Shown one piece after another: positions 37,018 to 46,533 of a DNA stretch of 64,000 nt (its first letter is position 1; each line of letters begins with the position of its first letter). The DNA is from Candidatus Iainarchaeum sp. (GTDB lineage: Archaea; Iainarchaeota; Iainarchaeia; Iainarchaeales; UBA10191). Under the pieces are notes generated by a model. That model saw only the letters and a program-made list of their open reading frames with translations. It was not told where the DNA came from and ran no database searches. Where the stretch lies: contig JAUSFL010000008.1 in the NCBI GenBank assembly GCA_030649735.1, forward strand, positions 1 through 64,000. The letters are read 5' to 3'. The position numbers were made by a program, and so were the translations under genes.

Positions 37018-37404
37018 TTAATGTTTTTTGCCCCTGTCTCTTTTTCTTTTCCTGCAGCCGTCGTGCGGAACTGGAGTCACGTTTTCTATTGTCCTGATTC
37101 TCATTCCCATTCTTGTAAGCATTCTGATTGCGGCTTCAGCCCCTGGTCCAGGGCTTTTTGACCTTAAGCCTCCTTGGCCTCTTACGCGCACTTCAACTTC
37201 TGAAATTCCTTTTTCGCGGGCTTTTTGCGCGACTACTTCCGCGACTTTCATTGCGGCGTAAGGCGAGGCTTCCTTGTGCTGTGCCTTGACCACGATTCCG
37301 CCAGAGCATTTTGCTATTGTTTCAGCGCCTGTAATGTCTGTGAGCAGAATGATTGTGTCATTGTGCGAGGCGTAAATGTGGATTATCCCGTTCTTTGAAG
37401 CCAT
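37018..37404 (-). CDS. rpsK: 30S ribosomal protein S11
   Basis: GIIHIYASHNDTIILLTDITGAETIAKCSGG...TPVPHDGCRKRKRDRGK. Confidence 0.97.
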   Translation of the reverse strand: MASKNGIIHIYASHNDTIILLTDITGAETIAKCSGGIVVKAQHKEASPYAAMKVAEVVAQKAREKGISEVEVRVRGQGGLRSKSPGPGAEAAIRMLTRMGMRIRTIENVTPVPHDGCRKRKRDRGKKH

Positions 37405-38006
37405 TACTTTTCACCTTCTGCTTTTTCTTCAATTACTTTTTCTATAGCTTCTTCAGTCGCTGCTGATTCTTCAAAGTCTTTCTTCAAGTCTTTTTTTCCT
37501 TTCTTTTCCTGTTCTGGAGTCAATAGCTTCATTGGCTCTTTATAGTATGCCACTGTTGATTCCAGGTCTTTTGGAATGATGTATCCCGGAGTTGAGGCCT
37601 TTTTTCCGTTGACTGAAATTTTGCCGTGCGTTATGAATTGCCTGGCTTGCTTTGCAGTCAGTGAAAGGTTTTTCCTCATGACTATTGTCTGCAGCCTTCT
37701 TTCAAGCAAGGATTCAATCTTTAATCCCAGAATGTCATCGATTGTCGCGTTTGTTTTCAAAAGCCCTATTCTTGCAAGGCTGTTGATTAATTCTTTTTCG
37801 CGCTTTGCCCTTTCTTCAATGCTTAATGCCAGCATTTTCCTGGCATTCTGCCTCTTTTGGCGCAAAAATGTTTCTGCCTTCCAGATTTCACGCATGTTTT
37901 TCAGGCCGTAAGTGGCTTTTAATTTTCTGTCTTTCCCAAGCCTTTCCAAGTCCCAGACTTTTCTTGGCTTTTCGAAAGTTTTTCTTCTCTTTTTAGGGTC
38001 TCCCAT
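37404..38006 (-). CDS. rpsD: 30S ribosomal protein S4
   Basis: S4 domain LERRLQTIVMRKNLSLTAKQARQFITHGKISVNGKK. Confidence 0.96.
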   Translation of the reverse strand: MGDPKKRRKTFEKPRKVWDLERLGKDRKLKATYGLKNMREIWKAETFLRQKRQNARKMLALSIEERAKREKELINSLARIGLLKTNATIDDILGLKIESLLERRLQTIVMRKNLSLTAKQARQFITHGKISVNGKKASTPGYIIPKDLESTVAYYKEPMKLLTPEQEKKGKKDLKKDFEESAATEEAIEKVIEEKAEGEK

Positions 38007-38021
38007 TCAAATTACACCTTT

Positions 38022-38546
38022 TTATTTTTTCTTCTCTTCTTTTGCGCCTGCTGCCGGCTTGGCTGGGCCTGCCGCGGTTTTTGCGTCTTTCTTCATTACT
38101 CCGACAGTTGCTCCGCGCTTTCTGAAAGAGCTTCTGGTTCTTTGTCCCCTGACTGGAAGCCCGTACATGTGCCTTACTCCGCGGTATGATTTTATGCGTT
38201 TCATTCTTTCAAGGTCTTTTCTCAAGTCAAAGTCGAGGTCAACCATTACGTGATGAATGTCAGTTCCTGTTTCAATGTCTTTTTGGCGGTTGAATGTCCA
38301 TTTTGGAATCCCGAATTTTTGCGGGCTTTGTATGATTTCTTCAAGCTTTGAGTCCATGTTTTCCTGCAGGTTTCCCAATTGCATGTCAAATGGCACTTTG
38401 GTGTTTTTTTCGAAAACATATGCTATGCTTCTTGCCATCCTGTGGCTTATTCCCTTTATTTTCATCAAGGCCCTGTAGATTGGAAGCCTTCCGTCAAGGT
38501 CTTTGTTGACTATTCTTACAATCAGCCTTAGTTCCTGCTCTTGCAT
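38022..38546 (-). CDS. rpsM: 30S ribosomal protein S13
   Basis: LIVRIVNKDLDGRLPIYRALMKIKGISHRMARSI...KSYRGVRHMYGLPVRGQRTRSSFRKRG. Confidence 0.97.
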   Translation of the reverse strand: MQEQELRLIVRIVNKDLDGRLPIYRALMKIKGISHRMARSIAYVFEKNTKVPFDMQLGNLQENMDSKLEEIIQSPQKFGIPKWTFNRQKDIETGTDIHHVMVDLDFDLRKDLERMKRIKSYRGVRHMYGLPVRGQRTRSSFRKRGATVGVMKKDAKTAAGPAKPAAGAKEEKKK

Positions 38547-38547
38547 T

Positions 38548-38775
38548 TTACATTCCTTCCTTTAGTGCTTTTGTTATTTCTTCCCTTGAAGCATTCCTCA
38601 ACTCAACTTTGGATGCCGTGGGAAACAAGTGCCTTGCGTTGCATTTTTTCTTTTTGACTGTTATGCCTTCAATTGTCGGCTGTCCTTTTGCATCGACTTG
38701 TATGACTATTACTTTTTGGCCTGCATTGCGGCCTGTCCTTAAAACGCAAATTCTTCCTTCTTCAATCAATGCCAT
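38548..38775 (-). CDS. rpl14e: 50S ribosomal protein L14e
   Basis: GRICVLRTGRNAGQKVIVIQVDAKGQPTIEG...KKKCNARHLFPT. Confidence 0.92.
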   Translation of the reverse strand: MALIEEGRICVLRTGRNAGQKVIVIQVDAKGQPTIEGITVKKKKCNARHLFPTASKVELRNASREEITKALKEGM

Positions 38776-38789
38776 AATTTCACCGTTTT

Positions 38790-39260
38790 TTATTTTTGGA
38801 TTTTTTCAAGGAATTTTTCAATGAGGTTTATTGTTGAATTTTCGTCAAGCCTGTCAATGTTCAGCATCAGGTCCAGCTCTTCTGGAACAAATGCTTCTGT
38901 CCCAAAGATTGTCTTGGCGCTTTTTTCAAGGCTTTGCTGTTCTTCTTCAATCAGTTCCAGCGCTGAAGCGACAGGGATTTTTTCAAGCTCTGCAATGCTT
39001 TTTGCGCGGCTTCTTTTGGCGGAGTTCAAGAACACTTTGACTGATTTTTGAACCTGCTTTCCTGCAATCATGCTGTCTGTGACGAATTTTCCTTTTTTTT
39101 CCTCCTCTTGGATCCTTTGCTTTAATTCTTCCCATCCTTTTTCTTTCATTATTTTTTCAGCGTCTTCCTTTCCAAAATGCCTCAGCCCAAACCTTAATGC
39201 AATTGTCTTGCACAATTTTTTGGTCTGTGTGCCTGGAAATGCTGTTATGATAAGAATCAT
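38790..39260 (-). CDS. cmk: cytidylate kinase-like protein (divergent P-loop)
   Basis: Position in superoperon; ILIITAFPGTQTKKLCKTIALRFGLRHF. Confidence 0.7.
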   Translation of the reverse strand: MILIITAFPGTQTKKLCKTIALRFGLRHFGKEDAEKIMKEKGWEELKQRIQEEEKKGKFVTDSMIAGKQVQKSVKVFLNSAKRSRAKSIAELEKIPVASALELIEEEQQSLEKSAKTIFGTEAFVPEELDLMLNIDRLDENSTINLIEKFLEKIQK

Positions 39261-39275
39261 TTCAAACCTCGGTTT

Positions 39276-39611
39276 TCACTTCATTTTCTTCATTGTCTGG
39301 TTCACGAATTTTTTGAGGCTTAAGTCAACGTTTTGGATGTTTTTTGAGTTTTGCTTTACCATTATTGCCTCGTCAATGACTTTGCGCCTGCATCTAGAGC
39401 AGAGCTTTCCGCCGAAAATCGCGCTTGGCCTTTTTTCTGTCTTGCTCATGGCTGCGAGCATTGCCTTGCTTTTTCCGTGCGGCACTCCATGCAATTGCTT
39501 CTTGCATAGGATGCATGTCCTTTTTTTTGTTTTCTTGACTTGCTGGCCGACTCGCACCTTTCCTGAAATTGTCCGAAAGAACTTTTTTCTCTTCATTTTT
39601 GCGCTTGCCAT
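39276..39611 (-). CDS. rpl34e: 50S ribosomal protein L34e
   Basis: CILCKKQLHGVPHGKSKAMLAAMSKTEKRPSAIFGGKLCSRCRRKVIDEA. Confidence 0.92.
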   Translation of the reverse strand: MASAKMKRKKFFRTISGKVRVGQQVKKTKKRTCILCKKQLHGVPHGKSKAMLAAMSKTEKRPSAIFGGKLCSRCRRKVIDEAIMVKQNSKNIQNVDLSLKKFVNQTMKKMK

Positions 39612-39612
39612 T

Positions 39613-40080
39613 TCAAATCATTCCTTTTTCTTCCAATTTTCCTATAATAAAATTCAATGCCAGTGAAATAATTGCTCCTGAAACAAAGTATAGCTTTAAC
39701 CAGCCCCATTTTGCGCCGAGCAGTGGAATGTCCCAAGGCAAATGGACCAAGTAACCTGAATCTCCGTAATAAATCCTTATTAGCGTGAATGGCGGCAAGA
39801 ATATTATCAGGCTGATAATCATTTGTTTCGGAAGGTTTTTGAACTGTTCTCCCATGTCCGCCATTACCTGCTTTTGCAGTTCTTCGGCTTCTTTTTTCGA
39901 GTGTTCATCGCCTTTTTTCATCAGCTCCATTGCTTTCTTGTTTTTTTCCTGAATGCTCCTTTGCAATTGCCTTGTTTTTTTCCAGTTGAGGAATTTTATC
40001 TGCACAATGATTGAAACTGCCCCTAATATTGCCGCAAACATGATTATGTCAATTGTTGGGCTGATTATTTGAAAGCTCAA
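39613..40080 (-). CDS. EMC3/TMCO1-family (DUF106) membrane insertase-like protein
   Basis: Location next to secY; KKAMELMKKGDEHSKKEAEELQKQVMADMGEQFKNLPKQMIISLIIFLPPF. Confidence 0.9.
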   Translation of the reverse strand: MSFQIISPTIDIIMFAAILGAVSIIVQIKFLNWKKTRQLQRSIQEKNKKAMELMKKGDEHSKKEAEELQKQVMADMGEQFKNLPKQMIISLIIFLPPFTLIRIYYGDSGYLVHLPWDIPLLGAKWGWLKLYFVSGAIISLALNFIIGKLEEKGMI

Positions 40081-40093
40081 TCATTCACCTTTT

Positions 40094-41473
40094 TTATTTC
40101 CCCAAAAATCCCCGCAATAGAGGGTTCATTTCTGCAACCTGCTCTTTTGCTACTTCTTCGTAAAGCCTGTAAACTATTCCGACAGTGAGCAGTATTCCGG
40201 TTCCTGAAACCAGCGCTCCGGTAATTATGTCCGCAAAGCCTGCAAGAAGCCCGACAATTATTGATCCTAGTATTGTAATTGGGGGAATGTACCTGTTCAG
40301 TACTCCTTCAATGATTCTTGGATCGCGCCGAAATCCAGGAATGTACATTCCTGACTTTTGCAATTGGTTGGAAACATTTTCAGTGCTTTGGCCGCCGAGT
40401 TCCACCCAGAATTTTCCAAAAATAACGCATAGTACGACCAGCACTGAAATAAACACTGCGGCGTGCAATACTTCAAACAGCACTTTTTGGCTTGGCCCTA
40501 AAATGAGCAGTGCTTCAAGAATGCTGTAGCTGTCAACGCGCGGCACGCTAGTCATCCAGCTAATGCCGCCCACAATTGTCCCAAGTATTCCTGCCTTTAT
40601 GATTGATGCCATTATTTGAATGTTTGCAAAGAGAGCGCCGGCTAGGATGACTGGCATATTGCTTACGTAAAGCAGTTTCACTGGATACCTGCCCCCAAAT
40701 CCCTTGGGGCCCATGGCTATTGGAATGTTAACGTGCATTCCTTCCGCGAAAGTGACTGCAACAAATATTAGTATTGCAAACACTATGGGAATTATCAGCG
40801 TCAATGCAATAATGACTTTTCCTGAAACAATGTTTTCGAAAATTTGCCAAAGCATTGCCCTTGCTCCCGGAATTGGCGGAGAGAACACTTGCCAGAAGAA
40901 TCCTTGCGCGACTCCTGCCGCAATGAACAGGCCGACTCCGGACCCTATTCCGTACTTGCTTACTATTTCATCCATGTACATTACAATGATTGCGCCAATC
41001 ACGATTTGCGCGAAAACTATCAAAAACATGCCGTCGTTTGGGGTTATGAGGCTTGGAACTATTCCAAATCCAGTGTATGCTCCTGCTTCAAAGAATGCGA
41101 CAACAATTGTCAATACTTTTTGAATGCTTGAAAATTTTGCCCTTTGCTTTGGGTCTGTCAAGTCCATTTTGACAAAGCCGCCGCCGACAAGCAATTGCAA
41201 AACAATTGACGCAAGCACTATTGGCCCAATTCCCAAAGTCATTATTGTTCCCATATGGCTTGCGAGCAGGTCTTGGTAGATTCGCAGCTGCTCGAAGCTT
41301 CCTGACTGTATTCCGATGACTGGGATTGCCCCTAAAATGTAAAACAAAACCAGGATTGCGGCTGTCCAAAGAAGCCTTTTCTTGAAGCTTTGCTTTTGCT
41401 CTGGAGTCTTGACTTCTGGAATGAATCTTGAAAGAGATTCTATTGCGTCCAAAATTCCCATTCTATTGCTCAC
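40094..41473 (-). CDS. secY: protein translocase subunit SecY
   Basis: Multi-TM; RIYQDLLASHMGTIMTLGIGPIVLASIVLQLLVG; IPGFRRDPRIIEGVLNRYIPPI. Confidence 0.97.
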   Translation of the reverse strand: MSNRMGILDAIESLSRFIPEVKTPEQKQSFKKRLLWTAAILVLFYILGAIPVIGIQSGSFEQLRIYQDLLASHMGTIMTLGIGPIVLASIVLQLLVGGGFVKMDLTDPKQRAKFSSIQKVLTIVVAFFEAGAYTGFGIVPSLITPNDGMFLIVFAQIVIGAIIVMYMDEIVSKYGIGSGVGLFIAAGVAQGFFWQVFSPPIPGARAMLWQIFENIVSGKVIIALTLIIPIVFAILIFVAVTFAEGMHVNIPIAMGPKGFGGRYPVKLLYVSNMPVILAGALFANIQIMASIIKAGILGTIVGGISWMTSVPRVDSYSILEALLILGPSQKVLFEVLHAAVFISVLVVLCVIFGKFWVELGGQSTENVSNQLQKSGMYIPGFRRDPRIIEGVLNRYIPPITILGSIIVGLLAGFADIITGALVSGTGILLTVGIVYRLYEEVAKEQVAEMNPLLRGFLGK

Positions 41474-41915
41474 CCTTGCTTTGTGCTTTGGCTTTTTTTA
41501 ATTCAATGCTTCCGCCAGCGTGCTTTATGCTTTCAGCTGCGTTTTCAGTGGCCTTGATATTTTTCAAAACCAGTTTCTCTTTTAACTCTTTGTTTCCGAA
41601 AACTCTTGCAATTCTTGCTGTTTTTCCGTCAATTATGATTTTTCCATCCTCTCTTTTGGCTTTTTTCTTCAGGATCAATTGCTCAAGCCTGCTTTCCAGG
41701 TCTTCAAGGCTTATTGCCTTTCCAAAAAATTTTTTGGACTTTAATTTTACCTTGTTTCCAAAATGGTCAAGAAAGCTGGAGTACTTGTGCTTGTGGCCGC
41801 CTGCGTTTCCAGTGCCGCCCCTGCATCCGGCTCCGCGCCTGTTTTTTGTGTTGCCGCCGCCGTGCGTCCTGTTTCCGCGCATTTTGTTTTTTTTCTTTCT
41901 ATGCCTTACAACCAT
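41463..41915 (-). CDS. rplO: 50S ribosomal protein L15
   Basis: MVVRHRKKKNKMRGNRTHGGGNTKNRRGAGCRGGTGNAGGHKHKYS. Confidence 0.97.
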   Translation of the reverse strand: MVVRHRKKKNKMRGNRTHGGGNTKNRRGAGCRGGTGNAGGHKHKYSSFLDHFGNKVKLKSKKFFGKAISLEDLESRLEQLILKKKAKREDGKIIIDGKTARIARVFGNKELKEKLVLKNIKATENAAESIKHAGGSIELKKAKAQSKGEQ

Positions 41916-41931
41916 TTCAAACCACTTTCTT

Positions 41932-42393
41932 TTACATCATTCTTTCAATAAGCTCGTTTATTTTTTCTTTGCGGTTCCCAAGCGCGCCGCCGACAGTGAA
42001 TGGCTTTTTGATTCCTTGCCTTTCAAAGCCTTTTTTTGGAGGCGCCAATCTAAACACTGGCTTTATTTCAAGCTTTCTCAAGTTGGCTTTTCCCGCAATC
42101 AATTCTTTCGCCAATGCGTCAAAGCCAGAGATTTTTTTGCCTTTCAAGAACTCTAAAGTCAATCGCTTGTTGCCTGCAATTCTTCCGCGCTTTTCCAAAA
42201 GCTTTGCGAGAGTTTTTTCGTTGATTTGCCCGAAAGTCGAATAATCCTGCACTTTTTGGATCATTCCTTTTGTCGAGTCGTTTTCTGGAAGCAGAACTGC
42301 CTGGTTGCATACTTTAAGGTTGAGCATTCTGAAAGTGTCCTTGATGTCCCATTTGACGTCAATGCTTCCCCTGATTCTTACAAGCGCAATCAT
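41932..42393 (-). CDS. rpmD: 50S ribosomal protein L30
   Basis: IALVRIRGSIDVKWDIKDTFRMLNLKVCNQAVLLPEN. Confidence 0.95.
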   Translation of the reverse strand: MIALVRIRGSIDVKWDIKDTFRMLNLKVCNQAVLLPENDSTKGMIQKVQDYSTFGQINEKTLAKLLEKRGRIAGNKRLTLEFLKGKKISGFDALAKELIAGKANLRKLEIKPVFRLAPPKKGFERQGIKKPFTVGGALGNRKEKINELIERMM

Positions 42394-43136
42394 TGCATTT
42401 CCCTCTTTTCAAGTTTTTGCCTTAGCTCGTCTGACACTTTCACATTGCTTGTGTTCCGTAAGGCGTCAACTGCTGCCTGTATGAAATTCAATTTTGTTCC
42501 AGTGCTTCCCCTGCTTTGGCACCAAACGTCAGTTACGCCGCCGAATTTTAAGACATCCTTGATGTTGTTTCCGCAGACTAGGCCTGTTCCTTTAGGCGCT
42601 GGAAGCAGTATTACTCTTACTGAAGCGCTTTTTCCCATTGTCTTGAATGGAATGCTGTGGTTTGTTGAGCAGCCGCATTCCCAGCTTCCGCAGCCTTTTT
42701 TGACTGTGATTAAATTCATTTTTGCGGCTGAAGTCGCTTTTTTTATTGCTGGCATTCTTTCCTTGTCTTTTGCAATTCCCAGTCCAACATGCCCGTAATG
42801 GTCTCCGACAAGCACTGATGCCCTGAAGCTGAAGCTTCTTCCTTGCCTTGTGACTCTTGTGGTTTTTCTGAATTCAACAAGCTTTTCCGCCAAGTCTGGA
42901 AGCAATGAATCAATGATTTCAGGCTCTAAAAGCGGGAGGTTTTTTTCCGCAAGCTGGTCAAAGCTTGTTATTTCATTCTTGATTATCATTCGTCCCAAGT
43001 CTGTTTTTGGAATCCAGTCTATCAAGGCCTTTTCTTTCCTTTGCTTTTCCCTGCTTTCCATGAATTCCTGCCTTTCGGCATTTTCCTGGGGGGTTCTTTT
43101 CCTTCTAGGGCTTCTTGCATTATTTCTTACAGGCAT
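42390..43136 (-). CDS. rpsE: 30S ribosomal protein S5
   Basis: TRQGRSFSFRASVLVGDHYGHVGLGIAKDKERMPAIKKATSAAKMNLI. Confidence 0.97.
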   Translation of the reverse strand: MPVRNNARSPRRKRTPQENAERQEFMESREKQRKEKALIDWIPKTDLGRMIIKNEITSFDQLAEKNLPLLEPEIIDSLLPDLAEKLVEFRKTTRVTRQGRSFSFRASVLVGDHYGHVGLGIAKDKERMPAIKKATSAAKMNLITVKKGCGSWECGCSTNHSIPFKTMGKSASVRVILLPAPKGTGLVCGNNIKDVLKFGGVTDVWCQSRGSTGTKLNFIQAAVDALRNTSNVKVSDELRQKLEKREMQ

Positions 43137-43154
43137 TTAATTTTCACCATTCTT

Positions 43155-43736
43155 TCACTTGAATTTTTCCTCGATTGTTTTTTTTGCTTTTTCAAAGTAT
43201 TCAGGGATTTTTTTCGGGTCTTGCCCTGTTGAGTAGTATTTTGAGAATTGCTTTTTTGCATCTTCCGGGGAAAGTTTTCCCGCAAAGTCTGCAATGTGCT
43301 TTCCTGAAATCCTTTCAATTGGAGGAAATGCTTTTTCATTGGCTGGAATTTTCAATCCTGCATCTATTGCGCCTTTTAATGCCGCAAAGCATCTGCTTCC
43401 TTGAATCGTGCTTGTCAACCCAACGTCCAGTATTGCTTCCTTCACTCCGTTCTTAAGGCCTTTTTTTGCGCATAGGAATCCAGTCAAGTATGCTGCCGGA
43501 AGATTCGAGTTTGCCGCCTTCCAGCCGTACTCTTCAAGCTCTTTGGAAACCGCTGTAGCCAAAGTAATGTCTCCTTCTGGCTTGAATTCTATTAATTGCG
43601 CGGAATAATTCTTGTTGAAACCGCGAACAACAAGCCTTGTCTTCTTGCTTTTCAAAAGCTGCAGGCGCTTTGCAAAGTCTGTTTTTCCTTCCCTTCTTCG
43701 CCTGAATTTTGTCTCAAATGTTGTCTTGCTTGCCAT
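43155..43736 (-). CDS. rplR: 50S ribosomal protein L18
   Basis: FRRRREGKTDFAKRLQLLKSKKTRLVVRGFNKNYSAQLIEF. Confidence 0.95.
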   Translation of the reverse strand: MASKTTFETKFRRRREGKTDFAKRLQLLKSKKTRLVVRGFNKNYSAQLIEFKPEGDITLATAVSKELEEYGWKAANSNLPAAYLTGFLCAKKGLKNGVKEAILDVGLTSTIQGSRCFAALKGAIDAGLKIPANEKAFPPIERISGKHIADFAGKLSPEDAKKQFSKYYSTGQDPKKIPEYFEKAKKTIEEKFK

Positions 43737-43747
43737 TTTGCTTCACC

Positions 43748-44221
43748 TTAGTCTTCTTTAGCTTTTGCTGTTTTGCTTGTTGCTGTTCCTTTCACTGCTT
43801 CTTCAAGCTGTTTTCTTCCCTTGAAGTAATTTCCTTTGATAAGCTTGTAGAATTTCTTGTACTGCCCTTCAGGAATTTCGCCTTTGGCTTTTAACTCAGT
43901 GAGTTTTTTCCTCAAGGCACGCACTCTTTTAATCCATGATTCGCGGGTTTTCATTCTTGCCTTTTGGGTTCCTTTTCTTTTTCCCTTTCCTTTTTTCCTG
44001 CCTTTTCTTTTCTGCGCCTGCAAAATCCTTGCAGTTCCGCGGCTGTGGAAGTTTTCGTGCTTTTTCTTGATTGTTGCGCTTTTGATGAGTGCCTTGACGT
44101 CTTCTGTTGTAATTGCTTCCTTCACTTTTGCGCCTTGCGCTTGGTCAATCCATACTTTGGACTGCCCGCAATTCAGCAGTTTTGCCGCAATTCTTCTAAC
44201 GCTTTGTATTCTCACTTTCAT
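43748..44221 (-). CDS. rpl19e: 50S ribosomal protein L19e
   Basis: QSVRRIAAKLLNCGQSKVWIDQAQ...HSRGTARILQAQKRKGRKKGKGKRKGTQKARMKTRESWIKRVRALRK. Confidence 0.96.
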   Translation of the reverse strand: MKVRIQSVRRIAAKLLNCGQSKVWIDQAQGAKVKEAITTEDVKALIKSATIKKKHENFHSRGTARILQAQKRKGRKKGKGKRKGTQKARMKTRESWIKRVRALRKKLTELKAKGEIPEGQYKKFYKLIKGNYFKGRKQLEEAVKGTATSKTAKAKED

Positions 44222-44225
44222 TCAC

Positions 44226-44912
44226 CTAATAATTCAAAACATGGATTCCCAAATTGTTTGCTTGCTTTACAATTTCCCTTCTTTTCTTCTGGCCCACTGT
44301 CCCCAAAATCCTGACTGCAGTGTTTTCTTTTTGCACGCCTGCCAATTGCTTTGGGTTTGCAACAAGCACTTCCTTGAATCCTGAAGGATGAATGCTTTTT
44401 GTCTCGGCGAGCGATCCATACCCTGGCCTTGGGCTTGCGCCGTTTTCTTTTTTTCTTTTAGTGTCAATTCCGCGAGGCTTTCTCCATTTGCCGAATTTTT
44501 CAATATTGTGCCTTCTGATGTTTTCGCAGCCGAATTTTCCCCTGAAGACTGGAAGCCTGTTTTTTTCCTTTATTTTGTCCCTTAGGCTTTTCACTGCATC
44601 GCTTTTTCTGACTTTCATCAAGGCTACTTTTTCCTTGGGCTTCTTTTTCTTGGCTTCTTTTTTTCCTGCTTCTGAGTCTTTCTTTGCAGTCAATTTTCCT
44701 GTTTTTACCGCTGGCTTTGCGGGCGCTTTTGCTTCAGCGTGCTTGTGGCCGACGGGATCTTGCTTTTCGCTTTGCGCGTGCTCGTGTTCCGCATGCTCGT
44801 GAACGTGACTGTGCAGTTCTTCATTGTGTTCGCGGCTGTGGCCTTCGTGCTCTTTTGGAACATGGTCTTTTTCCGCTTCTTTGTCAATGTGCTTTTTTTC
44901 AGTGGTTGCCAT
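44226..44912 (-). CDS. rpl32e: 50S ribosomal protein L32e with His-rich N-terminal extension
   Basis: L32e core PVFRGKFGCENIRRHNIEKFGKWRKPRGIDTKRK; N-term HEGHSREHNEELHSHVHEHAEHEHAQ. Confidence 0.93.
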   Translation of the reverse strand: MATTEKKHIDKEAEKDHVPKEHEGHSREHNEELHSHVHEHAEHEHAQSEKQDPVGHKHAEAKAPAKPAVKTGKLTAKKDSEAGKKEAKKKKPKEKVALMKVRKSDAVKSLRDKIKEKNRLPVFRGKFGCENIRRHNIEKFGKWRKPRGIDTKRKKENGASPRPGYGSLAETKSIHPSGFKEVLVANPKQLAGVQKENTAVRILGTVGQKKRREIVKQANNLGIHVLNY

Positions 44913-45442
44913 TATTTATCGCCTTTGCTTGTTATGAATATTCCGTCTTGGAAAACTCTTCTGTCCTTGTCTTTTAAGCGTGTCAATTGCTCAATGTTTG
45001 CCGCTGTCTGCCCGACTTCTTCCTTGCTTGTTCCTTTCACTGTAATGTCTTTTCCCTTGATTTCAACAGTTGTTTTTCCCACGATTTTTGCGGCCCTTGC
45101 TTTTTTGCTTCCTAAAAAATTCATTATTTCAACTGTGTTTTCTTTTTTTACGGCTGTTAGTGGAAAGTGCGCGTAAACTATTGCGAGCTTGTAAACGTAT
45201 TCTTTCTGGCTTCCTTCAATCATGTTGTTCAAGTGCGCTTCAATGGAGTTCATCAATTTTTTCTCTTTTTTTGAGTCTTTTTCAGCGCTGATTTTGATTT
45301 TGCTTCCTTCGGCTTTGAAGCTGATTCCCAGTGCCCTGAACTCTTTTGACACTTCGCCTTTTGGGCCTTTTACTGTGACCTTGTTTCCCTGAATGTGGGC
45401 TTGGGTTCCTTGAGGCAATTCAATTATTGATTCCATAAACAT
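44912..45442 (-). CDS. rplF: 50S ribosomal protein L6
   Basis: IIELPQGTQAHIQGNKVTVKGPKGEVSKEF. Confidence 0.96.
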   Translation of the reverse strand: MFMESIIELPQGTQAHIQGNKVTVKGPKGEVSKEFRALGISFKAEGSKIKISAEKDSKKEKKLMNSIEAHLNNMIEGSQKEYVYKLAIVYAHFPLTAVKKENTVEIMNFLGSKKARAAKIVGKTTVEIKGKDITVKGTSKEEVGQTAANIEQLTRLKDKDRRVFQDGIFITSKGDK

Positions 45443-45460
45443 GCACTATTTTTTCTTTTT

Positions 45461-45856
45461 TCAGTAGACAAAGGCAAGTAGCCTTCCTCCGGTGTTTTGC
45501 TTTTTTGCTTCCCTGTGCGTTATTACTCCTTTTGGGGTTGTGACTATCAGGATTCCAATGTCCCTTGAAGGCAGGTATCTTTTCTCGAATTTTTCGAACT
45601 CTTCCTTTTTGACTGCGTAGCGTGGCTTTATTGCCTTGCATTCGTTGATTTTTCCTTCAAGCATTACTTTGACTTGCGCGTGGTTGTTTTGGTCTTTTGC
45701 TGGCTCAAATCCTTTAATGTAGCCTTGGTCTTTCATTACTTTTAAGACTGCATTGAGCAGTTTGCTGGCTGGCTTGAGCGTGCATTCTTTCTTTGCGGTC
45801 TTTTCCTGATTTTTCATGTTTATTAGCGCGTCTGCTAATGGATCTGACATTGTCAT
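45461..45856 (-). CDS. rpsH: 30S ribosomal protein S8
   Basis: [16 protein letters not shown]...[37 protein letters not shown]. Confidence 0.97.
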   Translation of the reverse strand: MTMSDPLADALINMKNQEKTAKKECTLKPASKLLNAVLKVMKDQGYIKGFEPAKDQNNHAQVKVMLEGKINECKAIKPRYAVKKEEFEKFEKRYLPSRDIGILIVTTPKGVITHREAKKQNTGGRLLAFVY

Positions 45857-45865
45857 TTTTTCACC

Positions 45866-46024
45866 TTAACTGTATTTTTTGAACCCCAATTGCTCTGCAA
45901 CGTCCTTGAAGCAACGCCTGCAAAGGTTAATTCCGTACTTGTGAATCATGCCCTTGTTGTTGTGGCAGATTTTGCAGTAAATGTGCTTTTTTGTCCTTTT
46001 TTTCTTTGGTCCTGTATTATTCAT
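45866..46024 (-). CDS. rpsN: 30S ribosomal protein S14 (zinc ribbon)
   Basis: MNNTGPKKKRTKKHIYCKICHNNKGMIHKYGINLCRRCFKDVAEQLGFKKYS, read by hand; coordinates consistent with frame. Confidence 0.92.
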   Translation of the reverse strand: MNNTGPKKKRTKKHIYCKICHNNKGMIHKYGINLCRRCFKDVAEQLGFKKYS

Positions 46025-46533
46025 GCTACTTCAACCCCGAAAGTTTGCCTTATGAATTCCATGGCTTCCTCTTTTTTCACAGCGTGCTTTGAGATTTTTT
46101 TTGTCTTGAACATTCTGCGTTTAATCCTGTATCCTGGCTTTTCCAAAGTGACTAGGACGTCAAATCCTTTCATTCCTAATTTTGGATCGTACTTTGCGCC
46201 TGGCAAGTCAATGTATTCCTTGATTCCAAAGCCAAAGTTGCCTAGCGCGTCAAAGCTTGCTGCCTTGAGCTTTTTTTCCTTTGCCGCGAATGCTGTTTTC
46301 AAGAATTCCAACGCCTTTTTTCCGCGGATTGTGACTTTCACTCCGATTGGAAGCCCTTCCCTGATTCCCCAAGTCGGCTGCTTTATTTTGCAGATTGTCT
46401 GGATTGGCTTTTTGCCAGTGATTCTTTTGAGTATTTCCTCTGCTTTTTTGAGCTCGTCGCCGGCCTGGCCTACTCCAATGTTGAGGGTGATTTTTTCAAC
46501 CCTGACGTTTTGCATTCTATTGGTCAACTTCAT
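46021..46533 (-). CDS. rplE: 50S ribosomal protein L5
   Basis: VEKITLNIGVGQAGDELKKAEEILKRITGKKPIQT. Confidence 0.97.
   Translation of the reverse strand: MKLTNRMQNVRVEKITLNIGVGQAGDELKKAEEILKRITGKKPIQTICKIKQPTWGIREGLPIGVKVTIRGKKALEFLKTAFAAKEKKLKAASFDALGNFGFGIKEYIDLPGAKYDPKLGMKGFDVLVTLEKPGYRIKRRMFKTKKISKHAVKKEEAMEFIRQTFGVEVA

Noticed and set aside
41428-42244. Overlapping plus-strand ORFs of 242 and 176 aa
   Set aside because: Antisense to L15/L30; Phe/Pro/Cys-rich composition typical of antisense frames.
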